Below are positions 24,101 through 36,309 of a stretch of 64,000 bases of DNA, piece after piece. Location: positions 17,373,433 to 17,437,432 of the forward strand of contig NC_135120.1 of NCBI RefSeq assembly GCF_050908995.1, given 5' to 3'. Below the pieces are notes generated by a model. It was not told the DNA's origin. It did no database searches and was given only the letters and a program-made list of their open reading frames with translations. Every line of letters starts with the position of its first letter. The stretch's first letter is position 1. This stretch comes from Andrena cerasifolii (taxonomy: Eukaryota; Arthropoda; Insecta; Hymenoptera; Andrenidae). Made by a program: the position numbers and the translations under genes.

Positions 24101-27100
24101 ATCCTGCCGTTTCTGCGTCGAACTACATACCTACACGGTTAACAGCGAAACGCCTGTTTGGCGGTCAAAGCACAATTTTCAAACGGAATTTCATCCTCTT
24201 TGATAATTCACGTATTTGCATTCCACCGTTCGTGCAAACGTTTCGCGTGATAATAAAAGCCGTCGAGATTGGAGCGGTGAAAAAATTGATTCCACCGGCG
24301 CGGCGCGCTTGGCTAGCGAACCGGGATCCGCCACCCCCGTCCCCATCCGTTCTACAATTTGTTTTTATTTTGCCGATAATGCGGTCTCGTTAGCGCGTTT
24401 ACCGCGTATTTGCCGGTAACCGTATCGCAAACGAGCACGTGCCTGCTCGCGTGCTTCAGCGGAGACCACCTCCTGTTCCGTTTAGCGGAATGATTGACGG
24501 GTGTGTGCGTTCCATTTAAATTCCAGCTTCGGCATGTACCACGACACGGAGAAAATAGGCTGCAGCAAACGGGACGGCGATACCCTGCACGTGATGACGC
24601 CGACCTTCGAAGTGGACACCATCGGCGTGGCTTGGTCGAGGTGCTCCAGAAGGGACCTCACGAATTTCTTAGAGTAAGACGCTCGAATGTCGTTAACTTG
24701 GAACTTTTAGTTAGAGCTTCGTATAACTCGAATCATTAGTGCGTAAGACTATTTGGATGATCGAGCGCAAAAGGTACAGCTCGTTGAAGAAGCACGTTGA
24801 AGAAGCTCTCTGTCTATTGTTATTACAGTCAAGGGAAAGGCGAATGCTTAGGGGACGAGCCGGCAGACAACGATTACACGTATCCGGATTTGCCGCCTGG
24901 CGCGATGTACAATGCGGAGCATCAGTGCAGGCTACAGTTCGGCGTCAGGGAGGCGTCAGTTTGTTCGCCGTTGCAGGAGGTGACGAACAAAAGAAAATTG
25001 ATCACGAGGCGATTACAGACCGGTGAATAGAGCTCGTGTAATCTTCTTTACAGATTTGCTCGAAATTGTGGTGCATCGTCGACGGCACTTGCACCACCAT
25101 GCTTCATCCGGCCGCTCCGGGAACTCACTGCGGCAAACACATGGTATGGGAATAATTTGGAGAGTACTATGCTTGCTTCTCGCGCGTAAAGTAAGAAAAA
25201 ATCTGAGAAATGTCTCGGCTCCTGTTCTTGGCGGCATGTAATAATTCAATAACGTTAATAATTCCCGACGAAAAGTGCACAACTGCATTGTATCTCAGAA
25301 GAGTCTCGTCACTGCCCGAGCTAACAGAACAAACGTCAACTGTCCTAGTGGTGCCAGAACCAAGAGTGCGTGCCGATCGTGGACAGGCCGCGGCAGATCG
25401 ATGGCGGTTGGGGCGAATGGGGCTCGTGGAGCGAGTGCTCGAGGACCTGCGGTGCGGGTGTCTCGATCGTCGAGCGGAAATGCGATCATCCGGAGCCGGC
25501 GCACGGGGGAAACTTCTGCATAGGAGAAAGGCGCCGATACAAAATTTGCAACACGCAGCCTTGCCCGGAGGGCACGCCCAGTTTCAGGGCGGTTCAATGC
25601 AGCAATTACGACGGCAAGGAGTACAAGGGGAAGAACTACACCTGGCTGCCATATTTTGATCAAAGTAAGCTTTCTCCTTGGATCCACCTCCTTCCCTAGA
25701 TTCTACGCACCTCGGAAATCAAAATATTCCCCAGTTCCACCTCCAGCTGCCGCTTCCATAATTCCTGCTACCCCCTCCCCGCTATACTCGCATCTATGAA
25801 AATATCGATTTCCCGAACATTCGAGCGAATACATCCAATTATGCTGACACGTTATTGCATAATACACTGTCACGTCGGTCTGAGAGATGCTTCACCAAAC
25901 TTTAATTCCCAGAGTAATAATCAATATCGTGATTAATTGAAGCGGAACCGTGCGAATTGTATTGCACCGATACGGAGGAGAGCGTGATGGTTCCATGGGG
26001 CGAGGCCGCTCTGGATGGCACGCCCTGTAACGTCGGCACCAGGGACATGTGCATCGCTGGAATCTGTCGAGTCAGTCTCCTATTCGTAAATAACAAACTA
26101 TACGCAACTGTGTACTTCCAGTCTCGAATAAAACCTCGAATTCTATGGAGCTTTAAATGGTAGAAAGTCGGCTGCGATTGGACCGTCGATTCCGACGCCA
26201 CCGAAGACCGCTGCGGCATTTGCCACGGGGACGGAACGCAGTGCGAAACAACTGGGGGTGTTTACGACAAGAATGACGGTCCAGGGTACAAGGAAGTGGT
26301 CGTGGTGCCCTACGGCTCGAGGAACATTAAAATCGAGGAGATCGGTAACAGCAAGAATTACATCGGCATAGGGGTACCGAATTCCGACAAGTACTTCCTC
26401 AATGGAAAACGGTGGGTAGTTGTTCGTATTGGAAGCACGAAGAGCAAGAGGTTGGTTGATAGAAACCAGTAGAACAGAACGAGGGACCTTTTTCTATAAA
26501 TGCTCCTATTCACCTGTAGTCAAATAAGCCGCTAGCACTGAAACAAACCGAACATTATAAAAGTCAGATCTCTATTCCACTTGGGCAGGCAGATCACTTT
26601 AGCGGGGGAGTACGAAGTGGCCGGAACCCCAGCTTTGTACGAGCGAGACCGCGACAGGGAGAAGATCAGAATCCCTGGGCCTATCAAAGAGGACATTGCT
26701 GTCTACGTACGTATCCTCTGTCTTCGTTCTCTGTCCGTTTCCTGGTGCACCCTGTTCGCTGCAAATTCTCTAGCCACTTTCTTCTCGTTCTGAATAACGC
26801 TGTCCCATCACTGCAGTTGATTTCCAGAGGACACTACCGCAATTTCGGGCTGCGCTACGAGTACACGATGCCGAAAAAGGAGCCTGACCGGGCGCCGGAG
26901 TACTCGTGGGTATTTTCCGATTGGTCATTGTGCACGGTCACTTGCGGGGGCGGCACGCAGGCCTCGAAAGCTCTCTGCGACGAGAAGAAGAGCGGGGTCG
27001 TGCAGGACCACTTTTGCGAGGGCATTGAGAAACCGGAGTCGATTCTGCGGGAGTGCAACCTGAATCCCTGCCCTGCCAGGTAAACCGTTGAACCTAAAGT

Positions 27101-28654
27101 TCCCTATTACGTCCTCCTTTCGATATAATTCGAGTTTCGCCACGAAATCAGGTGGTGGATCGGCCCGTGGCAGATGTGCCCTGTCACCTGTGGAGAAGGC
27201 GCGCTTCGAAAGCGATCGGTGATGTGCGTCTCGTCAGGGGTGGGTCCAGATCGCTCGGACCTGGCTCTACCCGATCGAGACTGCAACAGGGACGTGAAGC
27301 CGGAGGAAGTCAGCCCCTGTCACAATCTGCCTCCCTGCGGCTCCACCACCGAGGCGCCGTTGATCGTCTACGCGGACAACAAGGACGCCTCTTTCTACAA
27401 CGTGAGCTCGAATGACCAGGATAGCATCACGATCGTCGACGGCCTGACCACCGAGGAGCCAGAGATCCTCGAGTTCGACAACGTGGTGGACGAGAACCCG
27501 GACAACTCCATGTACAACACCAAGTCGAAGTGGATCGTCTCGAAGTGGAGCCACTGCTCGAACGGAAAGAGAAGCCGGAGGGTGACGTGCTCGGTGCAGG
27601 GAGACTGTAATCCGGAGAACAAGCCGACCACCGTTGAAGTTTGCCAGGGTGGAAGATGGGTCACGGGTAAGCTGCCCGTTACTTTTACGCGCTATACTAA
27701 TACGCTGGCACGTATTCTTGCTGCCTTTAGTTTATCAGCAACGCGCATTTTTCCAAAGGAATATCGGAGGACTATAAGATACCACTGTTTATTACTCGTT
27801 TCAAGATAATGTTGAGATTTAGCCGCGTCGTTAACAGTCCCTAGGTTTGACCTGGCCCTCGGCCAGAGACGCCACGGCGAAGATCACAGGCGTGTACAGC
27901 ATAGATCTTTATGGGCATGCTTACAGGAAGATGGGGATCCTGCAACGCGACCTGCCTCGTAAGGGTCGGCGTTAAGCACAGAGATGTCGAGTGTCGTGAC
28001 CGTATAACGGAATTACTGTCCGACGATTGTAACCCCGAGAGAAGGCCAATCGATACAAGGCGTTGTTATCACAGGCGGCAGTGCGCAAACGATAAATCCG
28101 GTAATTACATGTATACGCCACGGGTAACGATAATTGGGGAAACGTGGGAATCAAAGCGCATGGGCACCTTTGGCTATTCCCTTTGCTCTCCGTGCTTCGT
28201 GTATATTTGGAAAATAATAGAATTTCCGTGGCCCCTTAATCGCAGCACCCACGTACAATGAATTAATCGGCTTCGTCGTAATTAATTTCCGGGGAATGCT
28301 ATGGAAAGGTGCAATGTTTAGTGAATGGAGGCATTTTGGACTAACCAACTCTTTGTGCAAAAATGTACCTACCGACTTGACATTGGCCTTTCTTTACTGG
28401 GTTTCATCCTGAAGCTTGATGTTACCTGTGCCTATACGTGAGCTTTTTAGTTCGTAGGTCTCACTAAATTGCATAGAATAACGATGCTGTATGTTGATCC
28501 AGAGTGCAAGGACACTATCGTGCCAGCCTCGATGTGCGCAACATACAGACGCATGTGCGACGTATCATCGATCGTGCAAGAGAAATGTTGCGCCACATGC
28601 TTCAAAAAACGCAGACACGGTCGCCACAACAGGCGAAATATTCTTGACGATTGA
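18175..28654 (+). CDS. ADAMTS family secreted metalloprotease (5'-incomplete)
   Basis: A secreted zinc protease of the extracellular matrix. Exons read by hand: 18175-18448, about 22585 (or 22633)-22904, 23402-23676, 24527-24673, 24829-24979, 25054-25143, 25349-25664, 25943-26070, 26164-26411, 26589-26706, 26817-27079, 27152-27666, 27927-28100, 28458-28654; phases join throughout. Order: part of propeptide (GRPHLVFRRS); furin-type site RSKR; catalytic domain starting HVEALVVAD with the zinc site HELGHNFGMYHD and Met-turn VMTP; disintegrin-like part; central thrombospondin repeat (WSECSRTCG); Cys-rich and spacer; four more TSR units; C-terminal PLAC domain with six cysteines. An acidic linker of about 70 residues separates the later repeats, and one repeat (WSHCSNGKRSRRVTC) lacks the usual TCG segment. 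The signal peptide and first propeptide exons were not found and may lie outside the window. It could be related to ADAMTS7/12 or 16/18; the subfamily is not settled. Confidence 0.93.
18471..18502. repeat. (CTT)n microsatellite
   Basis: A run of TTC/CTT triplets in the intron just after the ADAMTS propeptide exon. It is followed by a pyrimidine-rich stretch to about 18640. Confidence 0.85.
19736..20362. mobile_element. long fold-back (palindromic) element
   Basis: A palindrome of about 627 bp with two arms near 300 bp and only a short centre around 20040-20060. The left end GGGGCATTCCACGCGAAATC (from 19739) returns as GATTTCGCGTGGAATGTCCC at the right. The right border is TTAA (20359-20362) and the left is TTAG (19736-19739), suggesting a TTAA-targeting (piggyBac-type) miniature element with one mutated border. 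It lies in the large intron between the ADAMTS propeptide and protease exons. Transcription through it would give a long RNA hairpin. Confidence 0.85.
20363..22584. other. ADAMTS intron, nothing else recognised
   Basis: GC-rich intronic DNA between the fold-back element and the catalytic-domain exon. The frames present have no domain or splice support. A second propeptide exon may be hidden here but I could not identify one. Confidence 0.4.
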
Positions 28655-30155
28655 CTTAATGGAGAGGACGACACCTGGACAAACGAATCCCGATCGCCTG
28701 TCGGAAGAAGAATGCTCGTTTCGCGTGAAACGCTATCCGTCCTAGTTGTGTGTTTCTTCTCACAGTCGACAAATTTCTCGCGTGTAAAATAGTTGGCAAG
28801 AATACTCTTAATATACAATATACAGTAGTGATCGGAAGAAACATCGAAGGATGAACGTTAATTAAAATCGCCTCAATTGGGCAAGGAGGAACTGTATCCC
28901 TATTTATTTTCAATATGGCCAGGGGATTCCCCAGAATTGATCAGCAATGCCAATACGATAAGTAAAGTTCTTTTGATCACTAGTGCAGATGATTTTAACA
29001 ACTTTCTCTATTAAACTTCAAATAAAAAGAAATTCTTTGTATATCTTTTACGACAAAGTAATTAAGAAACGATATGAAATAAACTAGAAGTATGTTTAAA
29101 CATTCCAACATGAGTAATATGAGAATATATTTATAATTGCGAATGATATGAAATTAATTATGAAGGAATTTCTAGCTTTTACAGCTTTAGCATTTCCCTG
29201 GTGCAAATACAGAAATTAATAAGATCCACATGGCGTGCAAATATTTCTGTACAGAAAGTGAATATGTTTATGCTAAATAGTATACGCAAAAATGAATTGT
29301 TGTATCAAATGTCAGAGATTGATTGTTCTGTTACTGACGATAGTAATGTAAAAATTATATTAGCGTAATCCCGATCAGCTGATGCTCGCAGCGTGAAGAG
29401 AATAGAGTAACAAAGCTTTGTTTCGTTAAAGTGTATAAATTTCTACATTATTTTATTGCTGTTTATATGTATCTATTCTTATAACAACTACGTTTATGGC
29501 ACTATAATTTTTTTGTACAATCGTAAATGTAAGACTGCAGCACGTTTGTGTAATAAAATTACGCTGAATGGATTCGATAAAAATAAAAGTTAATTTTCCA
29601 AATGTTGTTAATCTGTAAATGGTATATTCGTCGCATATGGGTGTAACTACATTAAAAAGATCTATAAAACAGAATCTTTATTATAAATTTCATTTAATTC
29701 GGTACACCCCAAATTTAGAGTTTACATTCTTATGCACTGTACCTTTCGTGCGTGGCTCTAAGTATGCACAACTAAAAATCAGAGCGTCGATTATTTTCCT
29801 GCTAGTCCATTGTACACTCTTACTTTACAGCTAATGTACATGGGTATGACCATAATTCCCGCATATAAAACTCCTCCGTGTACAAGCTTTTCCTGCAACA
29901 AAAGGAGCAATGTCACTACCTGCTACTTGAAATATTAAGTATAAATACCGATTATATGACAAAACATGTGGTCATAAAGCACGTCGTTGAAGGAGAATAA
30001 GTTTGTGAATGAAATGTTGAAACATAAGAGAGGATCACAGGTTTTACAAATACATGGACCCTTTTATTCAACGTAATCTCACGACTGTCGGTGGGTTATT
30101 ACATAATTGCGTTTAATAAAGATAAATAAAGATAATACTCACAGTGAAGGATATT
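28655..30155. other. ADAMTS 3' flank, AT-rich
   Basis: The base composition drops sharply from GC-rich to AT-rich just after the ADAMTS stop codon. AATAAA-type signals occur near 29019 and 29077, compatible with a short 3' UTR. A minus-strand AATAAA (TTTATT at 30063-30068) lies about 90 bp past the stop of the frame at 30156-30299. No gene was recognised. Confidence 0.4.
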
Positions 30156-30299
30156 CTACACCTGGGAGGCGTAGTAACCATTGTTCTGCATTGGTTGCTG
30201 GCTAACTTTGCCAATTGTGGAGTTTTCCTTGTTACGTTCTGAATCGCGAACATGTTTGCTTCGTTCGTAAGAATTGAATGCAGTAGATATTGCGTTTAT
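30156..30299 (-). CDS. possible orphan terminal coding exon, function unknown
   Basis: A minus-strand open stretch ends at a TAG (30156-30158) and encodes a polar tail that looks coding in composition: it includes SERNKENSTIG, then KVSQQPMQNNGYYASQV, then the stop. An acceptor-like CAG precedes 30238, so the exon might start there. A polyadenylation signal (AATAAA on the minus strand, 30063-30068) follows at a sensible distance. I could not find matching upstream exons with consistent phase; a strong donor (GAG then GTGAGT) lies near 30632 on the same strand. It may be a real last exon, a pseudogene piece, or chance. I do not recognise the protein. Confidence 0.3.
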   Translation of the reverse strand: MNAISTAFNSYERSKHVRDSERNKENSTIGKVSQQPMQNNGYYASQV

Positions 30300-32368
30300 T
30301 CAAGGATCTGTTCTGACGATCAATGAATTCGTATTGCGAACATAGAGAGGAAAGTCGAACAATAGTTTCACGATCAAACGGTTGGACGTATATTAGAACA
30401 CTAAAGAGCTGAGTATACCATGGACATAAGATTATAGGGACGGTGGAATAGTTGCAAGGGGTGATATCCTTGCGGGAGGGGCGACGAGGTAACATACGCC
30501 TTCTTTCTATTGGCTGCTGCTTCGCACAAGCGCAGTGATGTATAATGATGAACGTTTGTCGCGTCGCAAGTAGGGATAGTGGCAGCCATATTTGAAGCGT
30601 TTCTCGTAGTGTGGTATGCAGTGCGTACTCACCTCATATATTTTAATAATTATAGACGCATATTTCTCTTTAATTTTCATTATTTTTACAATTTACATTC
30701 GTGAATAATCTCTTCGTTAGTACATACTTGCCATTAGACGTCTGTATGTACTAATCTGTAGCAAACACTTTTTTATAATTAGCGGTACGGAGCATGCGTA
30801 GAATGCAACCAATCAAATCCAGGCAGATGCAGGTGCTCTCCCTCCCACAAATACGTATCACTCCCCTCGCCTACAGTCGCAACTATTCCCCCGTCCCTAT
30901 ATTCCTATGTTCATGGAGTATACGCATCCGCTATATTGGGTCCTCTGGAGAGAGAAGATTATTGAGTACCCGCCTTTTTGGGTATGGTCAGATTCACTTT
31001 ATAAAGAAAATATGCGTTGTTGATATGCATAGTAGCACGACACATTATTAGAGTATTTTATTATATTTAAGTTTATATTTGGTTTATAAAGCTATTTTGC
31101 GAAGTTAAATACCGTCATAAACGTAAGAGTTGTTAAGAGTGGTTAAGAGTGAAATGGTGTATATCTCTTTCTCTCTCGTAGGATTTAGGCCAAACATGGC
31201 GGACAGTGGCTCGTGGCCAGACTCTGATTATAGGGCGGTATTCTCAGTCGCTACTTATTCTTAAGCAAATGCTTAAGCATGCGGCATCCTTTACTAGCTA
31301 CTAGGTTAGTATACACCTTGAAAAAACCATGATGTAAGGAAAAAACTATGGACCCCTCGTAAGGCATAGACACGAACATCTAGTTAAACATATTTAATGG
31401 TCATCAGAGCCGCGAATTTGTGTATTTAAACACATTTAAATGTGCGTACTTGTGCGGTAACGGACAAAATTCTTACTCTTTTATTACATTCTGATTGATT
31501 TATATTACTTGATGATCTTTGGCTTTACTAATAACAGATCAACTTAAAAGCATTGAATTCATTCGATTAGTAGTTTCGAATTCTCGAATCGGACGTCGTT
31601 TCATTTAAATCTTAGGAGTTCTAAGGGATAGCGTAACGAAATCCCGATTAGTGTCAAGTGTCGAAGATTGTACTACTTCTGATCTTTTTCTCAAGAGGCA
31701 TCCCGGTTTCTCAGGTTGCACTTATTTTCTAATATTTTATACAGAAATTATTACTTAAGGCGATTTTTACAAGGGAGCAGGATCATTGAATCATTTTCCT
31801 TTAATTTCTTCATTATCCATAGAATCACATTTTTGCATTATCTAATTTGTACAATTATTCATTGAAATCAAACAAAATAATGAATAATATAAAAATATAT
31901 AAAAACATACAATTCTCACTAAGTGTAGATTTACACTCAACAAAATATTATATGTACATTCATCATACATACATACATACATACATACACATGCATACAC
32001 ATGCACGCACAAGTTTGTGCATTTATTTTATATATACAAATTGTAATATTAGTTTCAAAATTTCATCACTTAGCATTCATTCTGCTGACAATTACGAGCT
32101 GTTAATCCCTGAGTGTTGCCTCAGATACATTTTTTCATTAAATATTTCTGATATGAAATCGAATGCAACGAATACTCGAAACTATAAATAAATAAGACTC
32201 CAGCGTCATTCACGTAAAAATGGCAATGCGAATCTAACGCGTTCATTATTGTCGAATCAATTTTCTTAAATTATTCAGTATCAAACGCAACGAATGCTAA
32301 CATTCGCGCACATGCATTCACCTTTAACGACAACTACACAATAAATAAGCAAGTAAATTATGCTGTTT
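30300..32368. other. AT-rich intergenic region
   Basis: Holds promoter-like pieces (a CCAAT box in each orientation near 30515 and 30810) but no complete gene. A CATA microsatellite is at 31964-31990. The BCAT 3' end follows at 32369 on the minus strand. Confidence 0.35.
31964..31990. repeat. (CATA)n microsatellite
   Basis: About six and a half tandem CATA units in AT-rich DNA downstream of BCAT. Confidence 0.85.
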
Positions 32369-35300
32369 TCACTCGATGGGTATCGCCCATGGATGGTCCG
32401 GTGTCACGCCGTATTGTATATCCGTTAAATGCTTGAAAAACTTTTTGTAAATAGGTTCAGAATGTTCTACGGTTGGTATGTGTAATGGCTGATCAACAAA
32501 TTCTATATACGATATAGGGCTAACTATACCGGCTGTTCCTGACCCGAACAGTTCCAGCAACTGCAATGAAATTACAATTAAAAATTACAAAGGTATTTAA
32601 AGAAACACATGATAAGAGGAAAGCGATCTTACTCTGCCTTCCGAAAGTAGCTGGCAAAGTTCGCCCATACAAATCTTCCGTTCGCTGACTTTGAATTGGT
32701 TCCATTCTCTAGCTACGGCTAAAATAGAACTCCTCGTAATCCCAGGGAGAATTAAACTGCTCGATAGAGGTGGTGTTACTAATTCCTTTTCTAAAAATTA
32801 TAAAATAAGTAATTAAAATTGTTATTCCAATTAATTAAAGGCCATTAGAAAAGTTTGCTCACCCCCGTCGTCATTGATATAGAACATAAAAATGTTCATA
32901 GTTCCAACTTCGGTTACTTCGTTATCTTCTCCGTAAAGCCATAACACTTGCTGTAAACCCCTTTCCACAGCTTCTCTTTGTACATAAATAGTAGGGCCAT
33001 AATTACTACCTACTTTGTAGTTACCACAACCACCTGGCCATGCCCTTGTGTACCGAGGATCTGCCAATAAAGATATACCAACGCCGTCGTGTGTTTTTTT
33101 AAAGTAGGAGCCCACGGGTGATAGAATAACGTACAGCAAAGCTGACTCCGAGGATGCCACTCCAAGCGTTGGCTACATAAAAATAGAAAGTGAAAATTAC
33201 ACGTACTTCGTGTTTCGCTATGGAGTAGGAATTTTATCTATTTTTTAAATTAGGTGTTTTTCATATTCTAAACAAAATGTTCTACTTCTTTAGCATTAAA
33301 ATACTCTGCTATAATCATTATTTATTACACTATTTCTATTTTGTATGCTTTTCTATGTTCATTTATTGTTCTTCTATGTGGAATTACAGAATCAATTTGA
33401 TCAGCATATATTTCTAAAGTACTATCGGTTTAAGTTAGTTCATTACGAGTTTCTACTTAATCGGATGAGCTCTGGTAAAAAAAATGTTGCATCACTTAAA
33501 CTATGCAATCTGTCGCGCAGACTTTTAAACTATAGTATATAAAAAGAGATATGACATCAAGGCTTGCTTAGTGTCTATGTTTTACATAACATCGATGGCT
33601 GCGTGCGAACTCTATCATACTTTTGCATTTATTGGCGAAACATGAAAGTAAAAGGATAAAGGGAATGACGCACAAATCACTATTTTGTACAAGTGTCAAA
33701 CACAAAATAGTAGTAGAACATATACAAATTCTTTAGAATCTTTCATTATGATTCAGTTATTGTCCAGTTTTCATCATCGGTTCTTTGTTTCCCACTTTGT
33801 ACAAATCTATACACGTATTAATCATAATGTAGCTTTTCATCTAACTGTATCTTATGGCCCTGCCCCAACAAAAGAGCATCACGCCCCTGTTTATCGTGCA
33901 TTATCATTAGGTATTGGGAAACACATTGCTTACTTTTATATGTATCTGTTTTAATGACGTCTGTGACATAAGTGACAACATGATTACCCTTTCTATCAGG
34001 CCATTGATTATAATGTGTAAATATCTACACGACACTACTGTACATCGCAACTATTTATTTCAGCTATTGTTAACGTTTAAGGCGTTCTATTAATATTAAC
34101 AATATACTTACGTCTATACCTATGAGAGTTGGACGTACGTATAGACTAGAAGCGGTAGAATGAGGCACCCATTCTTGATCTATACTAATTAATCTACAAC
34201 AACATTTAATTAGCTCGTCGCCGATAAAAGTAGGTAGACCAGTTCTCATTGCCGAACCATTCATTCGTTCCATATTCAGTTCTGGCCTAAACAGTCTTAC
34301 TTTTCCATCTACCCCTCTGTAAGCTTTCAAACCTTCAAACAACTAAAACAGAAACACGTACGTGTACCCTCTGAATTGTGAATATCCGACACACCATCTT
34401 GCTCAACGGATCGTACGTACCTCTATAGCATAGTGAAGTACTTTTGATGCTGGGTGAAGGACTAGATTTTCAAGGGGTGTAATTTCTGGCATCTGCCAGC
34501 CCCCCAATGCCTCGTGATAGAATATTTTCAACATATGATCCGTGAAATATTTACCAAACGTTAGCGCACTGACGTTGGGCTTGGCCTGTAACTGTTCTGG
34601 TCCTGCGAGACGGACTGACAAATCTGCATACTACGAACACAACGTTTATCAAGTTCACTCGAAATTACATTTCATTCCAAAGTGCCTCTGAGAAAAAGAA
34701 TTATACCTTGAAGGAGCGTTCTGGCTGTATTACTTTCTTGTCTCTGATTTGTAAAGACGAACTCCATCTGACATTGGGTTGGAGTTGATTCAATAAGCTC
34801 CCATAGGTTAAAATCTGTGCGGTAAAATCTTATTGTGACGAAACAGTGGCAGATTTTAAGATGACTGGATAGACAGGATGGTTAATACGACAGGGAAATA
34901 TAAGAAGAATTGTCGATAAGCATGTATTTACATTTCTGCATAATTTCTAATCTACGTGATATCTATTGGGAATAAAAATCTTTGAATGAACTTGTGAATA
35001 GTTCGAGGTTGACAGTTACGAAAGTATTAATTTGATAAGTATTTGGTTACGCTTGACAACTGTCCGTTGGAAAAATAAGGAGAACTGCTATGACAAATAT
35101 GCTGGAATTTGCGAATAGTGCATCGCACGTGCGACGGTACATGTGTACATATGATAAATTCTTATCATAAATCATTGAACGTGATAAGCCGCTCGGGGTT
35201 AGGTCAATGAAATCTACGGGCATTTTACTGAGTATTTGTAGGATATTATTCGTTGGGAATTATAGAGACACACTCTAATGTCGAAATTTATCATATTAAA

Positions 35301-36309
35301 TGCCACAGCTAAGCTTCTTTCTTTCGCCTATGTGTATAAGCAGAAATCATTAGCGATACAAAAATTTCAATGCTCGCGCACGTGGCGTTATGCGCGCCTA
35401 AATGTCATATTGATAATGCCAGGATGACACTTGATAATGAATAGAACATTTATCACACTTTTTTTCACTCTGATACGATAATTTCTTTATTAGATAAGGA
35501 AGGAAATATTAGAAATATATATATGTTCGATTTTCACTTATAATTATTGATAAAATTCTATATATATATATATATAGAAAGATTTATAGTTTAAAGATGT
35601 TGCGGTAAAAAAAGTTAAGAGTGCATTTTGCAACGAAAAACTTGATTAAAGAAATACTTTGATGCGCGGATGAGGTCAAGCGAAAGTCTTTTTAAACTTC
35701 GAAGAGTTACTAAAATTTTTTCACAGTCTCTGCTTACGCAGGATTTATGTACCGCTGCGAAAAGGCAACGAGATAATTAAAAATATTCTAGTGAACGAGT
35801 GGTGTACTAGATTAAACAATGAAATTTTAAGAAGAAAGAGACACTTCGCGCGGCGGCAAAGTTTCACTTTTCAAATTCGTATTGATAAACCGCCGTCAAA
35901 CGAAACTTCGAGAATGAAGATTTAATTAAAGTTTTCTCCCAGTTGGAAAGGATTGAGGAAGAGGAGAATAATCCGACAAAGAACAATAATTTCGTTTATG
36001 ACATTATAGTTTTCAGAAATTGATGCAAGTATTACGAACTATTTAATACTTTAAAATAGAGCTGTTACTTTTTGACTCGTCGGGTAGCCGGCTACCCGAA
36101 ACAACTTCAAGCAATTGCATGTTTTACTGTCTGTGTTATTGTTTGATGTTAGCCAAAAATGATCGAACAATACCACATTCAATGGCTTGCAGTTGCTCCG
36201 GGTAGCCGGGTACCCGACGGGTTAAAGAGTAACAGCTCTAACTTCAAACATTGGGACATTTTATTCGGCCGTTTGAAAACAAACTTACCTGACGCCTCAA
36301 TTGAACCAT
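32369..36309 (-). CDS. branched-chain amino acid aminotransferase, probably mitochondrial
   Basis: PLP-dependent class IV transaminase that interconverts leucine, isoleucine and valine with their 2-oxo acids. Exons (minus): 36289-36309, 34707-34814, 34421-34630, 34112-34342, 32863-33172, 32633-32790, 32369-32560; all phases join, giving about 409 residues, near normal for animal BCAT. The first exon is only seven codons (MVQLRRQ, donor GTAAGT); the Arg-rich, acid-poor N-terminus suits a mitochondrial presequence. Family motifs seen: FEGLKAYRG, LYVRPTLIG, SPVGSYF, the PLP-lysine region GNYKVGSNYG (about K243), QQVLWLYGED, EVGTMNIF, LPGITR, and FGSGTAGIVSP. The redox CXXC of the mammalian mitochondrial enzyme is replaced by G-I-V-S. 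A small TA-flanked element sits in intron 1. Confidence 0.95.
36057..36240. mobile_element. Tc1/mariner-type miniature element in BCAT intron 1
   Basis: About 180 bp with inverted arms of roughly 45 bp. The left arm starts AGAGCTGTTACTTTTTGACT and the right arm ends AAAGAGTAACAGCTCT. TA is present at both borders (36057-36058 and 36239-36240). Each arm also contains its own small palindrome (GGGTAGCC-GGCTACCC). Non-coding. It lies about 50 bp from the splice donor of the first BCAT exon. Confidence 0.78.

Noticed and set aside
31190..31265. ATGGCGGACAG start-like sequence with good initiation context
   Set aside because: Opens only 22 codons before a stop and has no credible donor.
33685..33954. 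89-codon plus-strand frame inside a BCAT intron
   Set aside because: AT-rich, no motif, and opposite to the host gene; probably chance.
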